From an uncultured Kushneria sp. (GTDB taxonomy: Bacteria > Pseudomonadota > Gammaproteobacteria > Pseudomonadales > Halomonadaceae): DNA of 64,000 nt. A program made the position numbers and the translations under genes. Location of the stretch: assembly GCF_947497025.1 (NCBI RefSeq), contig NZ_CANMFC010000012.1:1-64000 (forward strand). Direction: 5' to 3'. Each line of letters opens with the position of its first letter. Position 1 is the first letter of the stretch. The notes below the pieces were generated by a model. It had not been told where the DNA came from and searched no databases. It saw nothing but the letters and a program-made list of their open reading frames with translations. Below, piece by piece: positions 36,729 through 45,326 of this stretch.

Positions 36729-37066
36729 TGCGGCCCTGCCTCCCCGTTACGCACCACCTGCTCGGGGTGGTGATGCTGCCAATGGGTAAAGCCACCGTCC
36801 AGACTGTACACCTTTTCAAAGCCCTGCCCGGCCAGCCACAGGGCCGCCTGCTGGCTGGAATGGCCGTGATAGCAGACCACCACCACCGTGCTGTCCTGCG
36901 GCGTGCGCTCGACAAAGTCGCCGACGCTCGTATTGTCCAGATGGTAACTACCCGGGATATGGCCCTGGCTGAAGCTCATGGGGTCACGGATATCCACCAC
37001 CTCATGAGCAGCGCCGCTGTCCTGCCACTGGCTCAGGGTGTCGTGATCGAGATGACTAAAGGACAT
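36725..37066 (-). CDS. glpE: thiosulfate sulfurtransferase GlpE (single-domain rhodanese)
   Basis: 113 residues from ATG 37064-37066 with AGGAG 6 bases upstream. The rhodanese active loop is CYHGHSS, and VVDIRDPMSFSQGHIPGSYH is the substrate-side motif. It moves sulfane sulfur from thiosulfate to thiol acceptors in the cytoplasm. It lies between apaH and cca. Confidence 0.9.
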   Translation of the reverse strand: MSFSHLDHDTLSQWQDSGAAHEVVDIRDPMSFSQGHIPGSYHLDNTSVGDFVERTPQDSTVVVVCYHGHSSQQAALWLAGQGFEKVYSLDGGFTHWQHHHPEQVVRNGEAGPQ

Positions 37067-37106
37067 GAAGTCTCCTTTGAACCTGTGTGTGACGTCGCAC
37101 CCGCCG

Positions 37107-37925
37107 TTATGTGCGCGCTTTGGCTGCCACCGTGACGACCTGATCGGTTTCAAGGTTCATCGCCATCAGGACACCGCCCCAGACACAGCCTCCATCAAGG
37201 GATCGAACGTTGGCCTGCGCCCCCGGTGCCCGGCCCTCAAGGGCGGCCCAGTGCCCGAAAATCAGGCGACTGGTATCGCCTCGTTCAAAGCAGAACCAGG
37301 GGCTGAAGCCTTCGGGTGCGCTATCCAGTCCTTCCTTGGCACTGAAGTCGAGCGTGCCATGCTCATCAATAAATCGCATGCGTGTAAACACGTTAATGAT
37401 GGCACGCAGGCGATCATTGCCACGCAGCGCAGGCTCAAAGCGCGCCGGTTCATTACCGTACATGTGAGGCAGAAACTCGAGAAACTGGCGTGATGAGAGC
37501 ATTTCCTCACCTTCCCGCGCATACTGCCGGGCACGCTCCAGCGACCATTGCGGCGGCAGACCGGCATGGGTCATGACACATTGATGTATCAGGGATTCGA
37601 CCATCAGGGGCTGACGGCGCAGCCACTCCAGCAACGTCTCGCGATCGGGCGCTTCAAGGATGTCCATCAGGGTGTCCGAGGGCTTGAGGCGACCATGGCC
37701 AAAGGCCACTGCCAGAAGGTGAAGGTCATGGTTACCCAGCACGACGCTTGCATGCTCGCGCAGCTCATAAACGCGGCGAAGCGTTTCAAGCGACTGCGGC
37801 CCACGATTGACCAGATCACCGGTGATCCATAAATGGTCGCGTCCGGGCACAAAATCGATGGCTTCGAGCAACTCATCAAACTCATGGCAACAGCCATGTA
37901 AATCACCAATGACCCAGGTTGTCAT
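37107..37925 (-). CDS. apaH: symmetrical diadenosine tetraphosphatase
   Basis: 272 residues. Metallophosphoesterase motifs: GDLHGCCHEFDELL, GDLVNRGPQSLETLRRV, LGNHDLHLLA and the C-terminal FGHWAALEG. It splits Ap4A, an alarmone of stress and damaged tRNA charging, into two ADP. GGAG is 6 bases before ATG 37923-37925. It is downstream of apaG as in most gammaproteobacteria. Confidence 0.96.
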   Translation of the reverse strand: MTTWVIGDLHGCCHEFDELLEAIDFVPGRDHLWITGDLVNRGPQSLETLRRVYELREHASVVLGNHDLHLLAVAFGHGRLKPSDTLMDILEAPDRETLLEWLRRQPLMVESLIHQCVMTHAGLPPQWSLERARQYAREGEEMLSSRQFLEFLPHMYGNEPARFEPALRGNDRLRAIINVFTRMRFIDEHGTLDFSAKEGLDSAPEGFSPWFCFERGDTSRLIFGHWAALEGRAPGAQANVRSLDGGCVWGGVLMAMNLETDQVVTVAAKART

Positions 37926-38009
37926 CGTCTACTCCAGAACCATTGAATGAATAAGACACCGCCCCTTCCAGGACACTTTTTTTGATACATCAATGCGGGT
38001 TTTGAGACA

Positions 38010-38393
38010 TCAATGAAGATGCAACGGGCAGGCCAGGCGAAAGGGGGCGATCGTCACATCAAACGTTTCCCCCAGTGCCGGCGCCATGAAGGTATAGCTG
38101 CCGTCCATCACACCGACCTGACTGTCGAGAATGGCGCGACTGGAGTAATTAAAGGGCAGCCCCGGCGCAATCATGGGCTGTCTGCCCACGACCCCTTCAC
38201 CACGGACTTCACGCACCTCACCGCTGCCCAGGGAAATCCGCCAGTAGCGTGCCAGAAGCTGTATGGAATATTCCCACTGGTTGCGAATGGCGACCCGGTA
38301 GCCAAACACGAAGCGCTGCTGCGAAGGATCCGATTCCTGCGGCAGATAAAAGCTTTCAACCTCGACCACAATATCCCGGGCAGGCTCACTCAT
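38010..38393 (-). CDS. apaG: ApaG protein
   Basis: 127 residues: beta-sandwich ApaG domain with FVFGYRVAIRNQ, the glycine-rich VREVRGEGVVGRQPMIAPG and a terminal FDVTIAPFRLA. Function is uncertain; it is always linked to apaH and rsmA. The start codon overlaps the rsmA stop (ATGA), indicating translational coupling. Confidence 0.95.
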   Translation of the reverse strand: MSEPARDIVVEVESFYLPQESDPSQQRFVFGYRVAIRNQWEYSIQLLARYWRISLGSGEVREVRGEGVVGRQPMIAPGLPFNYSSRAILDSQVGVMDGSYTFMAPALGETFDVTIAPFRLACPLHLH

Positions 38394-39193
38394 GACGCGT
38401 TCTCGGACAGATGATTGGCGATCGTCACGAACTCACCAACACTCAACGTCTCCGGGCGGCGCGCAGGGGCGATCTCAAGCGATTCCAGTGTTTCGGCGCT
38501 CAGGACATCACGCAGATTGTTGCGAAGCGTCTTGCGCCGCTGGGAAAAGGCACGACGTACCAGATTGGACAGCAGCTCTTCATCGTGCGCCACATGGGGC
38601 CGCACCTGCCAGGGCACGAGCCTTACAATGCTTGAATCCACCTTTGGCTGAGGCAAAAAAGCTTCAGGCGGCACATCAAAGAGTGACTCTACCTGGCAGT
38701 AATAGCGGGTCATGACCGATAAACGCCCCCACTGCCCTGTGCCGGGCTCTGCTGCCAGACGAGCCACGACTTCCTTTTGCAGCATGAAGTGCATATCGCG
38801 CACCGCATCGCCCGCACCCAATAAATGGAAAATCAACGGTGTGGAAATATTGTAGGGCAGATTGCCGACCACTCGCAGCGGCGAGCCCTCTCCGCGAAAT
38901 TCCCTGAAATCAAATGTCAGCGCATCGCCTTCGATAATGTTGAAATCGGGATAGTTGAAAAACCGCGTGCGCAGTCCCGGAATCAGGTCCCGGTCAAGCT
39001 CGATGGCCTCAAGTGATCCATGCGCTGCCAGCAACTCCTCGGTCAGGGCACCCTGTCCGGGCCCGATTTCGACCAGTCGGTCACCCTTTTGTGGATGTAT
39101 CGAGCGCACGATACGTTCGATGACACCGTGATCCTGGAGGAAATTTTGCCCAAAGCGCTTGCGAGCGCGCATGGGGGCCGGTTGTCGTGACAT
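38390..39193 (-). CDS. rsmA: 16S rRNA (adenine1518/1519-N6) dimethyltransferase
   Basis: 267 residues from ATG 39191-39193 (AAGGA upstream); a start 5 codons earlier is in frame but less well placed. KRFGQNFLQD, the SAM-binding VEIGPGQGALTEELL, the acidic DVxxIE-type position in GSLEAIELDR and the NLPYNIS catalytic motif are all present. It dimethylates two adenines of helix 45 in 16S rRNA (also called KsgA). pdxA, which usually precedes it, is absent. Confidence 0.96.
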   Translation of the reverse strand: MSRQPAPMRARKRFGQNFLQDHGVIERIVRSIHPQKGDRLVEIGPGQGALTEELLAAHGSLEAIELDRDLIPGLRTRFFNYPDFNIIEGDALTFDFREFRGEGSPLRVVGNLPYNISTPLIFHLLGAGDAVRDMHFMLQKEVVARLAAEPGTGQWGRLSVMTRYYCQVESLFDVPPEAFLPQPKVDSSIVRLVPWQVRPHVAHDEELLSNLVRRAFSQRRKTLRNNLRDVLSAETLESLEIAPARRPETLSVGEFVTIANHLSENAS

Positions 39194-39296
39194 GAATGAT
39201 CCTTGCATAAAAGATGACGGCCTGCATCAACGAAAGGCCGCGAGGGTCGCTCGCGGCCTGTCATCAGCACTGGCATCCGAAAGGAGGCAGGGCCTG

Positions 39297-40286
39297 TTAC
39301 GGCGCAGTGTCGTCGCCCTGCTCCAGTCGATTATCAACGTAGGCCGAGGCACGAATCTCCTGCGTCCAGGCCTCCAGTTCCTCGTTGACCTTGCGTTGAA
39401 ACAGCGTACGTCGAATCTGCTCTCGCTGCTGGTCGGCATTACCACCGCCGCGCTTGTCCAGAAGGGTAATCAGGTGATAACCGCTCGGGCTGCGGATGGG
39501 CTCGCTGACGTCGCCCACACTCAGGCGAGGCACGACATCATCGAAGATGCTGGGCATTTCGGCACCGGAACGCCAGCCCAGATCACCGCCATCCAGCGCC
39601 TGAGGGCCGTCGGACTGGGCCGCTGCAACTTCCTGGAACTTCGCCTGCCCCGAGGTAATGGACTGGCGCAGCTGCTCGGCCTTTTGACGGGCTGCCTCGG
39701 CCTGCTGAGGCGTAGGCGCCTGTGGCACGGCAATCAGAATGTGCGCCAGATGATACTGCACATTGGCGTTGCTGCCGGCCTGTTTTAGATACTGATCCAC
39801 TTCGCGGTCGGAAATATTGACCTGGCTTGCCACACTGCGCTGCTGTACCTGAGTAATCAAAAGCTCGCGGCGAACCTGCTCCCTGACCTGGGCATAGCTC
39901 ATGCCCTCCTGCTCGACTCGATCAACAAACTGCTCAAGCGTCATGTTGTTGCGCTGAGCAACGCCTCGCATGGCCTGATTGAGGTCACTGTCGCTGACGC
40001 TCAAATTGGCACGTTCGGCCATCTGCAGCTCGATCTGCTCGGTGATCATGCGCGAGAGGACCTGGTCGCGCAGCTCCTCCTGATCCGGCATGCCGATATT
40101 GCGCGACTGCATCTGCTGACGCACCTGGCTGACGCGCTGATCCAGATCGCTGGACATGATGGCTTCATCGTTGACCACGGCGACGACGCGATCCAGAGGC
40201 TGCACGGCAGCAGTCGCCAGCGGCGAAACGGAAAGACTCAGCGCAAGGCTCAGAGCGGCTAGCGTGTTTGCGTTGCGTGCCTTCAT
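39297..40286 (-). CDS. surA: periplasmic chaperone SurA (single parvulin domain)
   Basis: 329 residues from ATG 40284-40286 (GAGAGA upstream). A signal peptide (to about 27) and the N-terminal chaperone core (LDRVVAVVNDEAIMSSDLDQ; EQIELQMAERANLSVSD) are followed by one parvulin PPIase domain (about 160-270; YHLAHILIAV, GDLGWRSGAEMP, SGYHLITLLDKR) and a C-terminal helix. The E. coli protein has two parvulin domains in ~428 residues, so one is missing here. It escorts outer-membrane proteins to the BAM complex. It lies downstream of lptD. Confidence 0.93.
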   Translation of the reverse strand: MKARNANTLAALSLALSLSVSPLATAAVQPLDRVVAVVNDEAIMSSDLDQRVSQVRQQMQSRNIGMPDQEELRDQVLSRMITEQIELQMAERANLSVSDSDLNQAMRGVAQRNNMTLEQFVDRVEQEGMSYAQVREQVRRELLITQVQQRSVASQVNISDREVDQYLKQAGSNANVQYHLAHILIAVPQAPTPQQAEAARQKAEQLRQSITSGQAKFQEVAAAQSDGPQALDGGDLGWRSGAEMPSIFDDVVPRLSVGDVSEPIRSPSGYHLITLLDKRGGGNADQQREQIRRTLFQRKVNEELEAWTQEIRASAYVDNRLEQGDDTAP

Positions 40287-40387
40287 GACATCTCTCTTCT
40301 CATTCATAAAACCGACGTTACGTCAGTAGTGCAGCAAGGTCGTGCCTTCGCCACAGGTTATGGTCCAGTCACAAGCGATCGTGTGGC

Positions 40388-42820
40388 CTATCTGCCCACG
40401 CCGGTATAAGCGCCGAAGTCATCTTCCCGAACGCCAGGAATGGCCTCGGAGAAATAGCCATCACTACTACCCTGCCCGACACCACCAAGCCCCTTGAAGA
40501 TGAAGGACAAAAAGAGACCGTGCTTGCGCTCGTCATCGTCAATACGGGCCGTATCGTCATCGTCGATATACTCGCGCCATGCGAGCTGAACACCGTAGCA
40601 GCAGTCGTTGAAGCGCACCCCTGCCAGCGTCTCGAGTGTCCGATTATTGGTCTGATCATACAGATAGCGACCGAGCAGTGAAATTGCCGGGGTCACACGA
40701 TACGCCGCCGAAATATCATACTCTTCGCGGTTGTAGGTCAGGCGATCATCCTGATCCCCGAAAGGATCAAAATCCTGAACGGTCCAGCGATAGCCCAGAT
40801 TGAGGATCAGATTATCCGTATCCTGATAGGTCAGATAGGAAGAGGTCTTCTCGGTGCGGTCGCGATGATCGTCGTAGAAAAAGGACTGGCGGGCCGACCA
40901 GCGATCGCTGATCTGCCAGTCAGCTTCAGCAACAATCGGGGAGCGATCACGAGTGTTGCGGTAAAAAAGATCACTTTGCTCATTGATAACGCGATCTTCA
41001 AAGCGTGCATCGACAACGCGGCGATCCTCGAAATAACGACTCTGTCCGACCGACAGGTTCAGTCGCTCACGACCGGTATCATCTTCAAGGAAGCGGGTAC
41101 TTACCCCATAGGACACCTTGTTGGTATCCCCGATACGGTCAGAGCCACTGAACCGATAGGGTGACCACAGCTGTGAATAGGACAGCGGTTGCTCACGGCT
41201 ATCAAACTGCGGCAGCTCGGACTGATCCCGATAAGGGGCGTAGGCATAGTACAGGCGTGGCTCCAGGGTCTGGCGCCAGTCACGTCCGAAAATGCTGGTA
41301 TCGCGCTCGAATATCAGCCCCGAATCCACCGAGAGTACCGGCAGCACACGATTTGGCGAGTCATCAAAACCTGAAGTCTCATCGCGATCATGCCAGTCCA
41401 GATCATACTGGGTCGCCATAAGCTCGGCACGGGGCTCGAAAAATCCCCAGGAAGGCGCACGGCGGAAGCCGACAGCAGGCGCAACGTGAACGCGCGCGCC
41501 GGTGGCGGACTCCTGTGGAATCGGGATATCACTGTAATCGACGTCGCGCCAGAAGTAGGTAGCGCTGGAGTTGAACTCCTCATAAAGACCGCCGGCCTGA
41601 TCCCAGCGCGCGCTGGCCAGCAGGGCCGGCAGCTCGTAGAACGGCTTGTCATCGTCGTCCAGTGGCTCATCAAGTTTCTGATAGCCACGGGCCCGCGCCT
41701 GCAGGTTCCAGGTGGTTCCCTGATAATTCAGTCGCGCCAGACGCTCGAGGTTATCGGTGTCCTGCTCCTCGAAGGTCTGTCCGAAATCGTCAAAATAGTC
41801 GCCATCACTGGCCGCACCATAGCGCAGATTATAGGTGGTTCGTGGCGAGAAACGCCCATCATGGGCATAGCGTACGAACCAGCGATCTTCGCCCTCAAAA
41901 TCCTTGTCCTCTCCACCATCGTCGTGTCCGAGATAGTTGCCTTCCAGCGTGCCGACATCTTCATCGAAGAGATAGCGCAGCTGCCCACCAATGGCCTCGC
42001 CACGTCGCGAAATATAGCGTGGTGTGATCGTGGCATCGTAGTTGGGGGCCAGGTTCAAATAAAACGGTTGGGCGTAGTCAAATCCTGACTCACTACCCAG
42101 ACTGACAGAGGGCCACAAAAAACCGGTCAGACGGCGATCATCGATCGGAAAGCGTACCCAGGGCCAGTAAAAGACCGGCACGTCTTCGATTTCCATACGC
42201 GCATGAGTTGCCGTACCGTACCCTCTTTGCTGATCCAGCGTGATGTCGCTGCTGACCAGTCTCCAGAGGCTGGACTGAGGCTCACAGGTGGTAAAGGAGG
42301 CGTCCTGCAGCCGGTAGCGGCCATCCTCGAGGCGCGATAGCTGGGCAGCATCACCGCGCAGGCGCTGCTGATGAGCCACATAGTGGGCCTGATCAATTTC
42401 GGCGGCATCGCTGTTGAGCGCCACCTGGCCCTTGTCGCCGCGCACCAGGAAACCGGGCTGACGATAGGATACGGGGCCCTGCAGCGACACGTTCGTGCGC
42501 GCCTCGTTGAGCGTGGCACGCTGTGCTTCCAGCTGCTGGTCCCCTCGGCGAAGGACAACCTCACCCTCCAGCAGGGTTTCACCGTTACTGCCGTATCCGG
42601 CATCGTCGGATTCGGTGCGCACCTGTGACGGGGTACTGCCGGCATCGAGACGATAGTCCGGCATGATATAGCGGCCCCGACACAGCGCATTGGCGGGGCG
42701 GTCATCCCCCCAGGCCTGCCAGTCAAGTTCGCTTGCAGGCAGTGGCTGGGGCGCCGCCTGAGCCATGGTCGAGAGAAGACCGGTCAGCGAGGCGGCGGTC
42801 CAGAAGATACGCTGGCCCAT
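40388..42820 (-). CDS. lptD: LPS-assembly protein LptD
   Basis: 810 residues from ATG 42818-42820; the frame is open upstream, but the signal peptide MGQRIFWTAASLTGLLSTMA fixes the start. An N-terminal OstA jellyroll (about 60-190; LEGEVVLRRGDQQLEAQRAT) is followed by a large beta-barrel rich in aromatic-ended strands. Cysteines near 50 (ALCRG), 155 (FTTCEP) and in CCYGVQLAW near the end match the disulfide cysteines. With LptE it inserts LPS into the outer leaflet. It is divergent from amgK and followed by surA. Confidence 0.95.
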   Translation of the reverse strand: MGQRIFWTAASLTGLLSTMAQAAPQPLPASELDWQAWGDDRPANALCRGRYIMPDYRLDAGSTPSQVRTESDDAGYGSNGETLLEGEVVLRRGDQQLEAQRATLNEARTNVSLQGPVSYRQPGFLVRGDKGQVALNSDAAEIDQAHYVAHQQRLRGDAAQLSRLEDGRYRLQDASFTTCEPQSSLWRLVSSDITLDQQRGYGTATHARMEIEDVPVFYWPWVRFPIDDRRLTGFLWPSVSLGSESGFDYAQPFYLNLAPNYDATITPRYISRRGEAIGGQLRYLFDEDVGTLEGNYLGHDDGGEDKDFEGEDRWFVRYAHDGRFSPRTTYNLRYGAASDGDYFDDFGQTFEEQDTDNLERLARLNYQGTTWNLQARARGYQKLDEPLDDDDKPFYELPALLASARWDQAGGLYEEFNSSATYFWRDVDYSDIPIPQESATGARVHVAPAVGFRRAPSWGFFEPRAELMATQYDLDWHDRDETSGFDDSPNRVLPVLSVDSGLIFERDTSIFGRDWRQTLEPRLYYAYAPYRDQSELPQFDSREQPLSYSQLWSPYRFSGSDRIGDTNKVSYGVSTRFLEDDTGRERLNLSVGQSRYFEDRRVVDARFEDRVINEQSDLFYRNTRDRSPIVAEADWQISDRWSARQSFFYDDHRDRTEKTSSYLTYQDTDNLILNLGYRWTVQDFDPFGDQDDRLTYNREEYDISAAYRVTPAISLLGRYLYDQTNNRTLETLAGVRFNDCCYGVQLAWREYIDDDDTARIDDDERKHGLFLSFIFKGLGGVGQGSSDGYFSEAIPGVREDDFGAYTGVGR

Positions 42821-42988
42821 GATCCTTGTTCTTCCTTGCAATGAAGCGATGTGATTGCTTTTAAAAATCGGTATGGTACGCGGCATTGGACACCGCAGCA
42901 GCCTGAAAACAGCGACAAAAGTGTCCTGTTGCGGCCCTTGAGCGCTCAGCATGCGGTGCCGCAACCGTACCGTCAACCAGGAGTTCCC

Positions 42989-44005
42989 ATGACAGCGCGC
43001 CTTGACGCCCTGCGCCGCTGGGCGGCATCTCATCACGGCCTTGAGGCCACGCCACCCGAACTCGAGATCGTGACAGATGATGCCAGCTTTCGACGCTATT
43101 TTCGCCTGCATCTCGACACCGGGCATTCACGCATATTGATGGATGCGCCTCCCGAGCGTGAGAACAGCAGCTCTTTCGTGAACATCGCTCGTCAGTGGCG
43201 GGCGCATGGCATTTCTGTACCCGAGCTCTATCATGTCGATCTGGATCAGGGATTTATCGAGCTGCAGGACCTGGGCGATGACATGCTACGCCAGCATCTG
43301 GCCCGGGACGATCGGCGTGAAGCGCTCATGCTGCAGGCCATCTCAACCTCGGTGGCCATTGCGGCACTGCCGGCCGACGCCCTGCCGAACTATGATACCG
43401 GCTGGCTCGGTGAGGAGCTCGACCTCTTCCCACAGTGGTGTCTGACCCGATGGCTCGACATCGCCGTTCCCGAGAGCTGGCCCGAGGTGCGCGAGCAACT
43501 GGTCGCGGCGCTGAGTGCGCAGCCTCAGGTATGCGTCCATCGCGATTTCCACGCGCAAAATCTCATGTGCCACGATGAGCAGCTGTGGGTGATCGACTTT
43601 CAGGGCGCGGTACGTGGTCCGCTATCCTACGATCTGGTCTCGTTGCTGCGCGATCGCAACAATCCCTGGCCCGAGAGCGATCAGGCCCGCTGGATCGAGA
43701 TGTGGCGCCAGAAGGCACAGGATGCCGGCATTATGGCGCCCATCACGCCGGAGGCATTTAGACGCATGGTTGACCTGACCACCGCCCAGCGCAGCCTCAA
43801 GGTGCTGGGGCTTTTCTGTCGTCTGGCGCTACGCGATGACAAGCCGCGCTATCTCACCCTGCTGCCCCTGTTTATTGAGCACGTGCGACAGGGTCTGACG
43901 GGCCAGCCCGGTTTTGAAACCTTCATGCAGTGGTTTGATACCTGCTTCGTCCCAAGGCTGGATGCACGGTTGCTTCAGCACCGCACCGCCAGTCACGGGG
44001 GCTGA
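42989..44005 (+). CDS. amgK: N-acetylmuramate/N-acetylglucosamine kinase AmgK
   Basis: 338 residues from ATG 42989 with AGGAG 6 bases upstream. This is an aminoglycoside-phosphotransferase fold: VHRDFHAQNLMCHDEQLW (catalytic Asp) and VIDFQGAVRGPLSYDLVSLL (Mg-binding Asp). AmgK phosphorylates sugars at C1 in the anabolic peptidoglycan recycling route described in Pseudomonas, which bypasses MurA and fosfomycin. The pairing with murU one base downstream and the position divergent from lptD are those of that pathway. Confidence 0.92.
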   Translation: MTARLDALRRWAASHHGLEATPPELEIVTDDASFRRYFRLHLDTGHSRILMDAPPERENSSSFVNIARQWRAHGISVPELYHVDLDQGFIELQDLGDDMLRQHLARDDRREALMLQAISTSVAIAALPADALPNYDTGWLGEELDLFPQWCLTRWLDIAVPESWPEVREQLVAALSAQPQVCVHRDFHAQNLMCHDEQLWVIDFQGAVRGPLSYDLVSLLRDRNNPWPESDQARWIEMWRQKAQDAGIMAPITPEAFRRMVDLTTAQRSLKVLGLFCRLALRDDKPRYLTLLPLFIEHVRQGLTGQPGFETFMQWFDTCFVPRLDARLLQHRTASHGG

Positions 44006-44006
44006 C

Positions 44007-44684
44007 ATGAAAGCGATGATTCTTGCCGCCGGACGCGGCTCGCGCATGCGCGAGCTGACCGATCATTGCCCCAAACCATTAATCAAGGTGGGGGGGCACG
44101 CACTGATCGAACATCATATCGAGCGGCTGCGCATGGCGGGCATCACCGATATCGTCATCAATGTCAGCTATCTGGGCGAGCAGATCATGACGGCGCTGGG
44201 CGATGGTGCGCGCTACGGGGTTCGGTTGCGTTACAGCGTCGAGACCACCGCGCTCGAAACGGGCGGCGGCATTCGCCATGCCCTTCCCCTGCTGGGGGAC
44301 GACCCGTTCTGGCTGGTCAATGCCGACGTCTGGTGTGATATTACGCCCAACAGCCTGGGCTCTCTCGATGGCGATATGGCACGGCTGGTCATGGTCGACC
44401 CACCCGAGCATCACCGTCAGGGAGATTTTCATCTGGACGATGCCGGGCGCCTGCATGAACAGGGAGTGCCACGACTGGTCTATGCCGGCGTGGCACTGAT
44501 GCATCCGTCACTGGTAGCAGACCTTGCCGACGACACCGCCTGCCCGCTGAAACCCTGCCTGGTCAATGCCATGCAGCAGCACAAACTCGGCGGTTATTAC
44601 CATAAAGGGCAATGGTCGGATATCGGCACCCCTGAACGGCTGGCCCTTCTTGAGCAGCAACTCTCATACCAGAACATGGACTGA
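44007..44684 (+). CDS. murU: N-acetylmuramate alpha-1-phosphate uridylyltransferase MurU
   Basis: 225 residues from ATG 44007 (GGGGG upstream). Nucleotidyltransferase signatures: MKAMILAAGRGSRMRELTDH, KPLIKVGG, the metal-binding LVNADVW and the C-terminal WSDIGTPERLALLEQQL. It makes UDP-MurNAc from MurNAc-1-phosphate, completing recycling begun by AmgK. Confidence 0.93.
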   Translation: MKAMILAAGRGSRMRELTDHCPKPLIKVGGHALIEHHIERLRMAGITDIVINVSYLGEQIMTALGDGARYGVRLRYSVETTALETGGGIRHALPLLGDDPFWLVNADVWCDITPNSLGSLDGDMARLVMVDPPEHHRQGDFHLDDAGRLHEQGVPRLVYAGVALMHPSLVADLADDTACPLKPCLVNAMQQHKLGGYYHKGQWSDIGTPERLALLEQQLSYQNMD

Positions 44685-44749
44685 TCCCTGTCCCTGTTTC
44701 AACCATCCCATGAGAGGGTTCACCTCTTTATTTATACGGAGCAAGACTC

Positions 44750-45169
44750 ATGGAAGCCAACATCAAATGGACCGATGGGCGACAGTTCGTGGCCGAATCC
44801 GGCAGCGGTCATGCCATCATTCTGGATGGGAATCCGGACAATGGCGGTCGCAACACCGGCCCTCGGCCAATGGAAATGGTCCTGATGGGACTCGGTGGAT
44901 GCAGCGCCTACGATGTCATCAACATTCTTGAAAAGGCGCGCGCGAAGGTGACTGACTGCGTTGCACAGCTCAAGGCTGAACGCGCCGACACCACGCCGGC
45001 CGTGTTTACCGCCATTCATCTCCACTTCGTGGTCACGGGGGTGGCGCTCAAGGAAGCCCAGGTCAAGCGGGCCGTGGAGCTTTCGGCCGAGAAATACTGC
45101 AGTGCGTCACTGATGCTGGCTCAGGGCGGCGTCGAGATCACCCATTCATGGGAAATCGTTGAAGCCTGA
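44750..45169 (+). CDS. OsmC/Ohr-family protein
   Basis: 139 residues. OsmC fold with the redox cysteines in LMGLGGCSAYDVINIL and EKYCSASLMLAQ; the PRPMEMVLMGLGGCS pattern is that of the YhfA-like branch. Members reduce peroxides, but this branch is poorly characterised. ACGGAG precedes the start, and a clear terminator follows. In Pseudomonas the same family member lies near coq7 and a HIT gene, matching the gene order here. Confidence 0.87.
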   Translation: MEANIKWTDGRQFVAESGSGHAIILDGNPDNGGRNTGPRPMEMVLMGLGGCSAYDVINILEKARAKVTDCVAQLKAERADTTPAVFTAIHLHFVVTGVALKEAQVKRAVELSAEKYCSASLMLAQGGVEITHSWEIVEA

Positions 45170-45243
45170 AGGCCACGACGGCGAGCTGGCTTGTAACGAA
45201 CCGATCTCATTCGGCGCAGTCAGGCTACACTGATGGTCACATG

Positions 45244-45266
45244 CCCGGCGTTATGCCGGGTTTTTT
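45244..45266 (+). terminator. Rho-independent terminator after the OsmC-like gene
   Basis: CCCGGC, loop GTTAT, GCCGGG followed by six T. It is 75 bp past the stop codon. Confidence 0.85.
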
Positions 45267-45326
45267 GCGACGGTTACAGGCTCTGCCGATCAGCGCTGCT
45301 GACGTCACGGCCAGGCGGGAGAAGAT

